The notes beneath the pieces were generated by a model that searched no databases, was not told the origin of the DNA, and saw nothing but the letters and a program-made list of their open reading frames with translations. This document shows positions 34,777 through 43,430 of a stretch of 64,000 nt of DNA, in pieces. The stretch comes from UMGS1649 sp045534225. Its GTDB lineage: Bacteria; Bacillota; Clostridia; TANB77; CAG-465. Position 1 is the stretch's first letter. Each line of letters starts with the position of its first letter. The stretch spans positions 1 to 64,000 of the forward strand of contig JAZSJJ010000001.1 of the NCBI GenBank assembly GCA_045534225.1, read 5' to 3'. The position numbers were made by a program, and so were the translations under genes.

Positions 34777-35664
34777 ATGGAAAGTATATCAGCAAACTTC
34801 ATGGAATTAGTTCTTAATCTAAAACAAGCTTTTGATATATCTAGTCCAGAAAGAGTAATACTTTTAATATTAGATGTAGCAATAGTTGCAGTTATAGCAT
34901 ACTATATATACAGACTTGTGGTTCAAACAAGAGCGGGACAAATATTTAAAGGCTTCTTTATAATAGTACTTGTACAAGGATTAGCTAGAATGTTAGATCT
35001 ACCTATATTAACATTCCTTTCAGAAACATTTGTAATTCATGGAATAACACTTATTATAGTTGTTTTCCAACCAGAACTTAGAAGTGCATTAGAAAAGATA
35101 GGAAGAAAAAACATATCTTTAATTTGGGATTTTGACGACAAATTAAGAGATAAACAAGTAGTATCTGAGATAGTTAAAGCAGTTGAAATAATGTCACTAA
35201 AAAAGATAGGTGCATTAATAGTAATAGAACAAAGTACTAAAATAAATGATATTATTCGTGAGGGGGTAGATCTTTCAGCAAAAGTATCATCAGAATTAAT
35301 ACAAACAATATTTAATCCAAGAACACCACTTCATGATGGAGCAATAATAATTAAAAACAACGAAATAAAAGCAGCTAAATGTGTACTTCCTTTAGCATCA
35401 GAAAATTTAGTACCGGCAGATGTGGGAACAAGACATAGAGCAGCTATAGGAATGAGTGAGGTTTCAGATGCATTGGTAATAGTTGTATCTGAAGAAACAG
35501 GAATAATATCTTTTGTTGAAGATGGAAAAATGAAACGTAATTTAACAGGAGATAAATTAACAAGTATACTTGTTAGAACATTAGATAATAATAGAGAAAG
35601 AGTAAGCGTAGCTAAAGCAAAAGATAAACTTAAACTTTCAAAACAAGACAAACACCAAGAATAA
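34777..35664 (+). CDS. cdaA: Diadenylate cyclase CdaA
   Basis: A 295-residue c-di-AMP synthase. Three N-terminal membrane helices (about 25-45, 55-72, 83-98) are followed by the DAC domain with DGA at 187-189 and RHR at 219-221, both needed for condensation of two ATP. The length is standard for CdaA. The start follows AGGAGG. The usual partner cdaR (YbbR repeats) is absent; the next gene encodes an unrelated 279-residue protein. Confidence 0.97.
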   Translation: MESISANFMELVLNLKQAFDISSPERVILLILDVAIVAVIAYYIYRLVVQTRAGQIFKGFFIIVLVQGLARMLDLPILTFLSETFVIHGITLIIVVFQPELRSALEKIGRKNISLIWDFDDKLRDKQVVSEIVKAVEIMSLKKIGALIVIEQSTKINDIIREGVDLSAKVSSELIQTIFNPRTPLHDGAIIIKNNEIKAAKCVLPLASENLVPADVGTRHRAAIGMSEVSDALVIVVSEETGIISFVEDGKMKRNLTGDKLTSILVRTLDNNRERVSVAKAKDKLKLSKQDKHQE

Positions 35665-35712
35665 TAGTAATATAAAAATATAATTTTCATATATATTATT
35701 TAGGTGATATAT

Positions 35713-36552
35713 ATGAATTTTATTTTACTTGATGTTAAAGTGCAAAATAAAGAAATAATAGAAAAAGAATATAAAATATTAGAAACAAAATTTGTTAAAG
35801 AAATAACATTGTCTAAAGATAAACTAAATAAAATAGCTAATCTAAAAACAAAGTTAAAGCAAGGTATATTAGATAAAATAAAAATAAAATTATTCGAAAA
35901 TAAAATAATTAAAACCATAGGTACAAACAAGACTATATATTTACTAGCAAACAATATAAACGTTACAGACAAACATATTAATTACTTAAAAGAGTTGTTA
36001 AACAAATTAGATATAAGTAAATTAATTCTACAAGATGAGATGAATATAAATTATACTGAGCATATAGAAGAATATGTAGCAAATAATAACCTTATAAAAG
36101 AAAATATTAAAATGTTATTTGTATATAAAGAAAGTATAAATATAGATTTTAACGTTATTAAACAGGCAGCTGGTGAGTATAGAAAAGTAAACATTTATAT
36201 AAAAGAGAGTATAACGAAAGATATATTAGATAGAATAGAGAATATAAATGATACAGATGGTACAACGATTGAGATAATTAAATATAATAAGAAAGCATTT
36301 GTAGACTATGATGTTATATATTATGTAGATGATTATAGATTAAATTATCCACGAATGAGGTTAAACAAAAAGGCTTGCGTAATAGATTTAGAAACATCTT
36401 TTACAGACAAGTTTAATACAAACATAATATTATTAAATAAAATAGAAAAAGAAATAACTGAAATAGATTATTTAAAGGAAAGGTACGGAATATTACCTGT
36501 TGCGTGTATGTTAAAATACATAACTCTTGACAAACACTATGATATAGGGTAA
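35713..36552 (+). CDS. Hypothetical protein in the cdaA position of cdaR
   Basis: A 279-residue protein, rich in Lys, Ile, Asn and Asp, with no recognised domain. The start is put at the ATG at 35713 because AGGTGA lies six bases upstream; the reading frame continues upstream to a GTG in the ribosome site. It lacks a signal peptide and has no YbbR repeats. The pattern looks like alternating beta strands and helices (NFILLDVKV, KTIYLLANNINV, KACVIDLETS). It lies between cdaA and greA, where cdaR and glmM lie in many Firmicutes. The very AT-rich codon use is in line with its neighbours. Confidence 0.65.
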   Translation: MNFILLDVKVQNKEIIEKEYKILETKFVKEITLSKDKLNKIANLKTKLKQGILDKIKIKLFENKIIKTIGTNKTIYLLANNINVTDKHINYLKELLNKLDISKLILQDEMNINYTEHIEEYVANNNLIKENIKMLFVYKESINIDFNVIKQAAGEYRKVNIYIKESITKDILDRIENINDTDGTTIEIIKYNKKAFVDYDVIYYVDDYRLNYPRMRLNKKACVIDLETSFTDKFNTNIILLNKIEKEITEIDYLKERYGILPVACMLKYITLDKHYDIG

Positions 36553-36583
36553 ACTATACCAGGCAAAATAGGAGGAAAATAAA

Positions 36584-37060
36584 ATGGAAGAAAACAAGGT
36601 ACTTCTTACACAAGAAGGATATAATAAATTACAAGAAGAGCTAGCATATCTAAAAGGGCCAAAGAAGATGGAAGTAGCTGCTAAAATAAAAGAAGCAAAG
36701 GAATTTGGAGATTTATCTGAAAATTCAGAATACGATGAAGCTAAAAATGAACAAGCATTACTAGAAGCTAAAATAGCTGAACTAGAAGTAATGGTAAGAA
36801 ATGCTGAAATCGTAGACAATATTTCAACTAAAGAAGTTGGTATTGGTACATTAGTTAAACTTTATGATTATGAATTTGAAGAAGAAATAGAATATCATAT
36901 AGTTGGATCTACTGAAATAGATTTAGCAAGTGGTAAAATATCTGTAGAATCACCAGTTGGTAAAGCTTTATTTGGGCATAAAAAAGGCGATGAAGTTGAA
37001 GTTGAAGTTCCAGATGGAGTTGCTAAATATAAAATATTAGAAATAAGTAAAAGTATGTAG
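36584..37060 (+). CDS. greA: Transcription elongation factor GreA
   Basis: A 158-residue protein that stimulates cleavage of backtracked RNA by RNA polymerase. The N-terminal coiled coil starts with VLLTQEGYNKLQEELAYL and carries the acidic tip GDLSENSEYDEAKNEQA; the C-terminal FKBP-like domain has YHIVGSTEID and SPVGKALFGHKKGDEVEV. Length is standard. It lies 42 bases upstream of lysS, as in many Firmicutes. The start follows AGGAGG. Confidence 0.98.
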   Translation: MEENKVLLTQEGYNKLQEELAYLKGPKKMEVAAKIKEAKEFGDLSENSEYDEAKNEQALLEAKIAELEVMVRNAEIVDNISTKEVGIGTLVKLYDYEFEEEIEYHIVGSTEIDLASGKISVESPVGKALFGHKKGDEVEVEVPDGVAKYKILEISKSM

Positions 37061-37102
37061 TTTTTACTACATACTACTTAGCATATTAAGGAGGGTAAAA
37101 AG

Positions 37103-38611
37103 ATGCAAGAAGAAAATGTAAATGAGTCTTTACAAACAGAAGAAGACATCGACAAGTTAGTTCAAGTTAGAATGGACAAGTTAAAGGAGTTAACAGAAAA
37201 AGGTAAAAATCCTTTCGAAGTAACTAAATATGAAAGAACACATACAAGCAAAGACATTAAAGAAAATTTCGATGAATTAAACGAAAAAGATGTCGTTGTT
37301 GCTGGTAGAATAATGGGAAAGAGAATAATGGGAAAAGCTTCTTTTTGCCATATTCAAGATATGTATGGAAGACTACAATGCTATATTAGCATAAACGATT
37401 TAGGCGAAGAAGCCTATACAGAATTTAAGACATATGATATCGGAGATATTATAGGTGTTAAAGGATTTGTATTCAAAACAAGAACAGAGGAAATCTCTAT
37501 TCATGCTAAAGAAGTTAAGCTATTAACAAAATCTTTAAGACCACTTCCTGAAAAATATCATGGATTAAAGGATGTGGATTTAAGATATAGACAAAGATAT
37601 GTAGATATGATAATGAATCCAGAAGTTAAGGATACATTCATAACTAGAAGTGCTATAATTAAAGAATTAAGAAGAATATTAGATGAAAAGGGATATCTTG
37701 AAGTTGAAACTCCAATACTTACTACAGTAGCTACTGGAGACGCTGCAAGACCATTCGTTACTCATCACAATACACTTAACCTAGATATGTACTTAAGAAT
37801 AGCTCCAGAATTAAACTTAAAGAGAATAATTGCTGGTGGTATTGAAAAAGTATATGAAATTGGTAGAAACTTTAGAAACGAAGGAATGGATATTAAACAC
37901 AATCCAGAGTTTACTAATATAGAATTATATGCTGCATATGAAGACTATAACGATATGATGGATATTGCAGAAGAAATAATCTCTACAATAGCTAAAAACG
38001 TTCTAGGAACAATGCAAATAAACTATCAAGGAACAGATATAGACTTAACACCAGGTTGGAAGAGACTTCCTATGATAGAAGCTATCAAAAATGAAACAGG
38101 AATAGACTTTAATACTATTAAAACTGATGCTGAGGCACAAGCTCTAGCTAAAGAAAAAGGTCTTGAAGTTGATCCTATAAAGAATACAAGAGGACACATT
38201 ATAAACATGTTCTTTGAAGAATTTGTAGAAGATACATTAATTCAACCAACATTTATAATAGACTACCCAGTAGAAGTTTCTCCTTTAACAAAGAGAAAAC
38301 CATCAGATCCTACACTTGTTGAAAGATTTGAATTATTCATTGGTGGACGTGAATATGGTAACGCATACTCAGAATTAAATGATCCAATCGATCAATATGA
38401 AAGATTTGTAAAACAAGCAGAAGCTAAAGCTTTAGGTGATGAAGAAGCTGGTGGAATGGATGAAGATTTCGTTAACTGTCTAGAAATAGGTTTACCACCA
38501 ACTGGAGGTCTTGGAATAGGATTAGATAGACTTATTATGCTACTTACAAACAGCTATTCAATAAGAGATATCTTATTCTTCCCAACAATGAAACCTTTGA
38601 ATAAAGATTAA
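37103..38611 (+). CDS. lysS: Lysyl-tRNA synthetase, class II
   Basis: A 502-residue synthetase. The N-terminal OB anticodon-binding domain (about 50-160, with VAGRIMGKRIMGKASFCHIQD) and the catalytic core contain motif 1 (VETPILTTVATGDAARPF), motif 2 (IGRNFRNEGMDIKHNPEFTNIELY) and motif 3 (GLGIGLDRLIMLL). The start follows AAGGAGGG and it is likely cotranscribed with greA. No T-box lies in front of it. Confidence 0.98.
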   Translation: MQEENVNESLQTEEDIDKLVQVRMDKLKELTEKGKNPFEVTKYERTHTSKDIKENFDELNEKDVVVAGRIMGKRIMGKASFCHIQDMYGRLQCYISINDLGEEAYTEFKTYDIGDIIGVKGFVFKTRTEEISIHAKEVKLLTKSLRPLPEKYHGLKDVDLRYRQRYVDMIMNPEVKDTFITRSAIIKELRRILDEKGYLEVETPILTTVATGDAARPFVTHHNTLNLDMYLRIAPELNLKRIIAGGIEKVYEIGRNFRNEGMDIKHNPEFTNIELYAAYEDYNDMMDIAEEIISTIAKNVLGTMQINYQGTDIDLTPGWKRLPMIEAIKNETGIDFNTIKTDAEAQALAKEKGLEVDPIKNTRGHIINMFFEEFVEDTLIQPTFIIDYPVEVSPLTKRKPSDPTLVERFELFIGGREYGNAYSELNDPIDQYERFVKQAEAKALGDEEAGGMDEDFVNCLEIGLPPTGGLGIGLDRLIMLLTNSYSIRDILFFPTMKPLNKD

Positions 38612-38617
38612 TATATG

Positions 38618-38655
38618 TAAACATTCTAACATTTTCGTTAGGATGTTTATTTTAT
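38618..38655 (+). terminator. Terminator after lysS
   Basis: Hairpin AAACATTCTAAC / GTTAGGATGTTT with a six-base loop and TTTTAT tail. One G-T pair. Confidence 0.85.
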
Positions 38656-38717
38656 GCTTGCAAATAAACAATATATGTAATAATATAGATATATAATTAA
38701 ATAAGGGGAGAAAACAT

Positions 38718-39107
38718 ATGAAAAAGAAAGAAACAGAATCTAAAAAGATGAACCCAATATGGGTAATATTAGTATTTGTTGTACTTGCTGTCGTGCTGGT
38801 GTATAAAATAAATATAACTAATGAAAATAATACGTATAAATTAGAAGAGATATACCAAGCACATATGAAGGATGTAGATTCAGCAACGCAAAAACTATTA
38901 AATCATCCAGGCTTTTCGGGATTAAGCAAAGCAGAACAAGTTGCAGATATGGGGAAATTACTTGCTATATATGAACAAACTGGTGTTATAACAAATTTAT
39001 TTTACTCTGGCGACAATAACATGTATACATTTACATATAATTTAGAACCAATATCTGGTGCGCTTGGCGGAGTTTCATTAAAAGAATGGAATCCATATAT
39101 GAACTAA
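38718..39107 (+). CDS. Hypothetical protein with N-terminal membrane anchor
   Basis: A 129-residue protein: basic N-terminus, one membrane helix (about 14-31), then a short extracytoplasmic part with HPGFSGLSKAEQVADMGKLLAIY and YTFTYNLEPISG. No family was recognised. The start follows GGGGAG. It stands alone between lysS and a convergent regulator gene, and a terminator follows. Confidence 0.6.
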   Translation: MKKKETESKKMNPIWVILVFVVLAVVLVYKINITNENNTYKLEEIYQAHMKDVDSATQKLLNHPGFSGLSKAEQVADMGKLLAIYEQTGVITNLFYSGDNNMYTFTYNLEPISGALGGVSLKEWNPYMN

Positions 39108-39138
39108 TTAATAGTACAATATGATGTAATGTAAAAGA

Positions 39139-39176
39139 AGAACTTATGACTAGTTTGTCATAAGTTCTATTATTTT
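39139..39176 (+). terminator. Terminator after the 38718 gene
   Basis: Hairpin AGAACTTATGAC / GTCATAAGTTCT followed by ATTATTTT. It overlaps the last codons of the convergent gene at 39150. Confidence 0.85.
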
Positions 39177-39668
39177 GCCATATAAATCATCTGCGTTTTC
39201 TTTCCAATTATTAGAGATGTTTTTAGCTGTCTCTTTATCTCCGGCGTAAATAGTTAAGTTAATCAATTCATCATTGCCATCTTTAATATAACAACTAACT
39301 TTATATTCATCTTCTTTAATTGGAAGAATCATAGTATCTATTTCGTAATTTTGTTTGTAATCTTCGAAAGAATTTTTCAAAATGTTTTTTATATTTAACA
39401 GGTTAATTCCAGGAACTAATTCAAGAAGTTCCCCTAAAATTTCTTCTCCGGCAGGTGAAAGGGAATAGAAAGTTCTAGTACCATCAAATGTTTCGTCTAG
39501 ATAGCCGCTGTTTCTTAATGAGTCTATAAACATACATACATCTATATATGTTATATCTTCAAATTCAGAACATAGATTAGAAATTTGTTCTGCAGAAAGT
39601 TCATGGCCAGCTTCTCTTAAAAGAAGAAGGACAAGAAGTCTTTTATCAAAAATATCAGTGTTTTGCAT
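39150..39668 (-). CDS. DUF4364-family protein
   Basis: A 172-residue protein of the DUF4364 family found in Clostridia. The start ATG at 39668 is eight bases after AAGGGG; a GTG nine bases further up is the other option. The N-terminal 80 residues look like a winged helix (LLVLLLLREAGHELSAEQISNLC, then YIDVCMFIDSLRNSGYLDE and FYSLSPAGEEILGEL), followed by an alpha/beta C-terminal domain. A transcription regulator role is suggested by the fold. It is divergent from cmk, so it may control the cmk-plsC operon. Confidence 0.75.
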   Translation of the reverse strand: MQNTDIFDKRLLVLLLLREAGHELSAEQISNLCSEFEDITYIDVCMFIDSLRNSGYLDETFDGTRTFYSLSPAGEEILGELLELVPGINLLNIKNILKNSFEDYKQNYEIDTMILPIKEDEYKVSCYIKDGNDELINLTIYAGDKETAKNISNNWKENADDLYGKIIELMTN

Positions 39669-39742
39669 GCGATGCACCCCTTTACTTTAACCCAAATATA
39701 TGATAACATATTTCGAGATAAAAATAAAGGGGTGTAACAAAG

Positions 39743-40414
39743 ATGGGATACAAAATTACCATAGATGGACCTGCTGGTACAGGTAAAGGAACACTAGCAA
39801 AAAGCTTATCAGAAATATTAAATATAGTAAATGTAGATTCTGGCTCATTATATAGAACATTAGGGCTATACGCAATAAGAACAGGACTAGAACCAACAAA
39901 CATTAAAGAGCTAGAAAAAGTATTAGGCAAAATAGACATAGAACTAAAGGAAGTTGACGGCAAATTGCAACCACATTTGGACGGTGAAAATGTTGCTGGA
40001 TATATAAGAACTGAAGATGTAGCAAGAGTAACATCTAAATTTGCAAGTATAAAAATTGTAAGAGAATATATGGCAGAAAGACAAAGAAGACTTGCAAAAG
40101 ATAGAAATATTATTATAGAAGGAAGAGATCTTGGCAGCTCTGTGTTTCCTGATGCAGAACTTAAAATTTTCTTAAATGCAGATGTTAAGGAAAGAGCGAA
40201 CAGAAGATATAAACAATTATTAGAAAAAGGTGAAGATATAACTTTTGAAAAAGCTTTAGAAATGATAGAAACAAGAGATCATGCAGACAGTACAAGAGAA
40301 GTATCACCTTTAATAAAAACAGAAGATATGGAAGAAATAGATTCAACAAATATGTCTATAGAGCAAGTTGTTGAAAGAGCTATGGAATTAGTAAAAATGA
40401 AAGGATTAATATAA
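39743..40414 (+). CDS. cmk: Cytidylate kinase
   Basis: A 223-residue CMP/dCMP kinase. P-loop GPAGTGKGT (about 7-15), VDSGSLYRTLGLYA, EGRDLGSSVFPDA and ANRRYKQLLEKGEDI with the RDHADSTREVSPL region are all typical of Cmk. The start follows AAAGGGG. plsC begins one base after its stop. Confidence 0.96.
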   Translation: MGYKITIDGPAGTGKGTLAKSLSEILNIVNVDSGSLYRTLGLYAIRTGLEPTNIKELEKVLGKIDIELKEVDGKLQPHLDGENVAGYIRTEDVARVTSKFASIKIVREYMAERQRRLAKDRNIIIEGRDLGSSVFPDAELKIFLNADVKERANRRYKQLLEKGEDITFEKALEMIETRDHADSTREVSPLIKTEDMEEIDSTNMSIEQVVERAMELVKMKGLI

Positions 40415-40415
40415 C

Positions 40416-41000
40416 ATGAATTTAAGAGGATTGCTAGATTTTGTTCTATGCAAAACATTTTTTAGAGTAAAATTTGAGGGTAGAGAAAATGTAGACTTTT
40501 CTAAAAGATATGTGTTTGTAGCAAATCATGTAAGTGCAATAGATGCAATGCTTATATATACGGATATACAAGATTTAGGAATAATGGCAAAAGCAGAACT
40601 TTTTAAGAACAAATTATTCGCTAAAGTTTTAAGTTCACAAGGTGTGTTCCCAATAGAAAGAGGAAAGAAAGATTTTGGACATGTATATCATGCGGTAAAA
40701 ATAATAACTAAACACGATAAAAACCTTTTAATTTTCCCCGAAGGAACTCGTAAGGCTAAAAATAAAGGCGTTAAAGCTAAACACGGAGCAGTATATATAG
40801 CAGCTACTGCGGATGTTCAAATAGTGCCAATGCATATTACAGAGAAGATAAAACTATTTAGAAAAATAAGAATAGTATATGGTAAGCCAATAGACTTAAA
40901 AGTGGACAAAGAAAATATAAAAGACAAAAAACTTCTTGCAGAAGAAACAGAAAGAATAATGGATATTGTATATAGTATGGGTGATGAAAATGGTAGATAA
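40416..41000 (+). CDS. plsC: 1-acyl-sn-glycerol-3-phosphate acyltransferase
   Basis: A 194-residue membrane-associated acyltransferase that makes phosphatidic acid from lysophosphatidic acid. NHVSAID at residues 37-43 (NHX4D), FPIERGKKD, FPEGTRKAK and VPMHI are the four family blocks. It is shorter than some homologues but complete. It starts one base after cmk and overlaps the methyltransferase gene that follows. Confidence 0.95.
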   Translation: MNLRGLLDFVLCKTFFRVKFEGRENVDFSKRYVFVANHVSAIDAMLIYTDIQDLGIMAKAELFKNKLFAKVLSSQGVFPIERGKKDFGHVYHAVKIITKHDKNLLIFPEGTRKAKNKGVKAKHGAVYIAATADVQIVPMHITEKIKLFRKIRIVYGKPIDLKVDKENIKDKKLLAEETERIMDIVYSMGDENGR

Positions 41001-41580
41001 CAACAAGATAGAACAAATAAGAATAAAAGCAAGAGAAAATCATGTACCAATATTGCAAGATGCATCATTAGAGTTTATAGAAATAATGTTAGAGCTTGCA
41101 AAACCAAAAACAATATTAGAGGTTGGTACTGCTGTTGGATATTCTGCACTATGCTTTTCTAGACATTTACAAGATGGTGGCAAAATAGTTACTATGGAAC
41201 TAAATGAAGAAATGGTTAAAATAGCTAGAGAAAATATAAAAGACAATGGAATGGAAGATGTAATTGAAGTTATACATGGTGATGCATATGAACACATGAA
41301 AACATTAGATGAAAAATTTGATGTAGTGTTTATAGATGCGGCAAAAGGTCAATATATGAAATACCTAGAAGAAGCCATGAGATTAACTCATTCTGGTTCG
41401 GTAATAATAGCAGACAATGTTCTGTTCAAAGGAAGAGTTTTAGGAGAATATAATGAACATAAACATAGAACTGCTGTAAATAGACTTAGAGAATATCTAA
41501 AGAAAATAAAAGAAGATGAAAGATTAGAGTCTAGCATTGTAGACATTGGAGATGGAATTGCTATTTCCGTGGTAAAGTAA
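40990..41580 (+). CDS. SAM-dependent O-methyltransferase
   Basis: A 196-residue methyltransferase of the catechol/caffeoyl-CoA O-methyltransferase type. ILEVGTAVGYSALCFSRHL (SAM motif I), VTMELNEEMVKIARENI, IHGDAYEHM, FDVVFIDAAKGQY and IIADNVLFKGRVL are visible. The ATG at 40990 follows GGTGAT and overlaps the plsC end by 11 bases; 40984 is an alternative. It is the third gene of the cmk-plsC transcript. In Clostridia this family sits near MltG/YrrM-like loci, so the substrate may be a tRNA or other cell component; the substrate is unknown. Confidence 0.87.
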   Translation: MVDNNKIEQIRIKARENHVPILQDASLEFIEIMLELAKPKTILEVGTAVGYSALCFSRHLQDGGKIVTMELNEEMVKIARENIKDNGMEDVIEVIHGDAYEHMKTLDEKFDVVFIDAAKGQYMKYLEEAMRLTHSGSVIIADNVLFKGRVLGEYNEHKHRTAVNRLREYLKKIKEDERLESSIVDIGDGIAISVVK

Positions 41581-41640
41581 CAAAGAAGAATATTAGACAT
41601 ATAATACACTGAAGGTATAAAACCGGAGGTGTATTTTTTT

Positions 41641-42570
41641 ATGAGTATTGGTCTTGCGCTGTCTGGTGGTGGTGCGAAGGGATTTGCACATATAGGAGTA
41701 TTGGAAGCGTTAAAGGATTATGGAATAAATATAGATTATATATCAGGAACAAGTAGCGGAAGTTTAATAGCAAGCCTTTATGCTGCCGGATATACGCCTA
41801 ACGAGATGTTAAGAATAATTAATAGATATAAAGATGGAATAATAGATATAGATAAAGGAATAGGAATTAAATTGTTTGGTTCTGTGCTTAAGAAAAGAGT
41901 GAGTATAAAAGGATTTGTAAAAGGAATAAAGCTTGAGAAAATGTTGGAATACATATTAAAAGATAAAGGAATTGAAGATATATCTGACGTTTCTTTTCCT
42001 ATTGCAATACCAACAGTTAATCTTAAGACTGGTGAAATTACATATTTTAGCAATGTAGATATAGATAATAACGATACATATAGTAATAGGTGGTGCTTAA
42101 TAGAAGAAAATACAAATTATGAAGATAAACCTAAATATATAAAAGGAGGTAAACTTTCAAGTATTGTAAGAGCAAGTTGTAGTTTACCTGGTATATTTGT
42201 CCCTAAAAGAATACGCGATGAGGTGTATATAGATGGTGGGGTTAGAGTAAATTCACCAATAGATGTACTAAGAAAAATGGGAGCAGATAAAATAATTGTT
42301 GTAACATTTAATTGCAATAAAGGAAATCATTTGGGTATAGAAAATGTAATAGGAATATCTTCGCAAGCGTTTAATATAATGTCTCACGAATCTAATAAAG
42401 ATAAAGTAGAGCTTGCAGATGTAAATGTTAAACTTTGCTTAAATAACGTATCGTTATTAGATTTTTCTAACTCAACAGATATAGCGCATAGAGGATATAA
42501 CATAATAGCAAGGAACATAGATAGAATAAAAAAAAGTTTAAATATAAAAGAAGAACAAGGGGATTTTTAA
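41641..42570 (+). CDS. Patatin-like phospholipase (RssA-type)
   Basis: A 309-residue acyl hydrolase with a Ser-Asp dyad. The oxyanion loop SGGGAKGFAHIG lies at 7-18, GTSSG at 36-40 (nucleophile Ser38) and DGG from Asp198. The start is the ATG at 41641, nine bases after GGAGG; a GTG at 41629 in frame overlaps that site. The C-terminal helix region has no membrane segment. It belongs to the YchK/RssA group that cleaves lipids or acyl esters. Confidence 0.93.
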   Translation: MSIGLALSGGGAKGFAHIGVLEALKDYGINIDYISGTSSGSLIASLYAAGYTPNEMLRIINRYKDGIIDIDKGIGIKLFGSVLKKRVSIKGFVKGIKLEKMLEYILKDKGIEDISDVSFPIAIPTVNLKTGEITYFSNVDIDNNDTYSNRWCLIEENTNYEDKPKYIKGGKLSSIVRASCSLPGIFVPKRIRDEVYIDGGVRVNSPIDVLRKMGADKIIVVTFNCNKGNHLGIENVIGISSQAFNIMSHESNKDKVELADVNVKLCLNNVSLLDFSNSTDIAHRGYNIIARNIDRIKKSLNIKEEQGDF

Positions 42571-42584
42571 TTACCTTGTTCTTT
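42551..42584 (+). terminator. Terminator of the patatin gene
   Basis: Hairpin AAGAACAAGG / CCTTGTTCTT that begins within the last codons of the gene and is followed by TATGTT. Confidence 0.75.
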
Positions 42585-42606
42585 ATGTTTGAATTATTGT
42601 TTTTAT

Positions 42607-43269
42607 TTATACAAAATATAATAGCACTGCAAAGAAGTGACATATTGAACCACCAAGTACAAATAAATGGAATACCGAGTGGAAATATTTTACCTTCTTA
42701 AACACATAAAATATTACACCTGCTGTATAAGCTATACCACCTGCTAAAAGGAAGTATAGAGTAGACATTGCTTCTAATGCTTTAAGGACTGCTATTAAGT
42801 CTTTCATAAGGAATAGCACACTCCAACCCATTGAAACATATAAAATAATATGTAATATTTTAAGTTTCTTTGGAAAGCATGCATAAAGCACAATTCCAAG
42901 TATTGCTGCAAGCCATATTAATACAATTAGTAAAGTAGACTTCCATCCAAGCGAACGCATACAAGAAAGACACATTGGTGTAAATGTTCCTGCTATTAGT
43001 AAATATATAGAACAGTGATCTAACACTTTAAATACTTTTTTAGCAGTTTCGTTTGTAAGCGAATGATATAATGTAGAGATTGTGTAAAGGACAATTAATG
43101 ATGCTCCATATATACAAACACCCACCACATCTAATGCATCTCCGTTTATTGCTGCAAATACTATTAAAAGCACAAGCGCTGCTATTCCAAGTAAAGCGCC
43201 AACGCCATGTGAAACTGAACTAAATATTTCTTCTCCTAATGTGTAACCACATATATTTTTCTTAGCCAT
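42607..43269 (-). CDS. Hemolysin III family membrane protein (PAQR-type)
   Basis: A 220-residue protein with seven hydrophobic helices. The start ATG at 43269 is seven bases after GGAGG; the frame continues to 43341 but without a ribosome site. The family motifs SSVSHGVGALLG (helix 1, His), STLYHSLTNETAKKVFKVLDHCSIYLLIAGTFTP and FHLFVLGGSICHFFAVLLY (conserved His) fit the YqfA/hemolysin III proteins with zinc-binding His residues. A single gene, read toward the patatin gene. Confidence 0.92.
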   Translation of the reverse strand: MAKKNICGYTLGEEIFSSVSHGVGALLGIAALVLLIVFAAINGDALDVVGVCIYGASLIVLYTISTLYHSLTNETAKKVFKVLDHCSIYLLIAGTFTPMCLSCMRSLGWKSTLLIVLIWLAAILGIVLYACFPKKLKILHIILYVSMGWSVLFLMKDLIAVLKALEAMSTLYFLLAGGIAYTAGVIFYVFKKVKYFHSVFHLFVLGGSICHFFAVLLYFV

Positions 43270-43370
43270 TGTAAACCTCCAAGCAATATATATTTTACCA
43301 CAATTATTGGAAAAATACAGCAAAACAGAAGAAATAACCACATTATCACATAAAATCTATTTACATAAGT

Positions 43371-43399
43371 TTGCAAATAATATGTATATATGTTAAAAT
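43371..43399 (+). promoter_or_regulatory. Promoter of hisS
   Basis: TTGCAA and TAAAAT with a 17-base spacer, about 30 bases upstream of the hisS start. No T-box or riboswitch lies between. Confidence 0.6.
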
Positions 43400-43430
43400 A
43401 TATATGTTGAAACAAACGAGGAGAAATAAA

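Noticed and set aside
36511..36819. Minus-strand ORF over greA and many similar antisense ORFs
   Set aside because: They lie on the opposite strand of strong conserved genes, lack ribosome sites, and give low-complexity Ser/Ile/Leu-rich proteins typical of antisense reading of AT-rich genes.
43270..43430. Possible T-box or riboswitch in front of hisS
   Set aside because: There is no AGGGTGG core and the space between promoter and start is too short.
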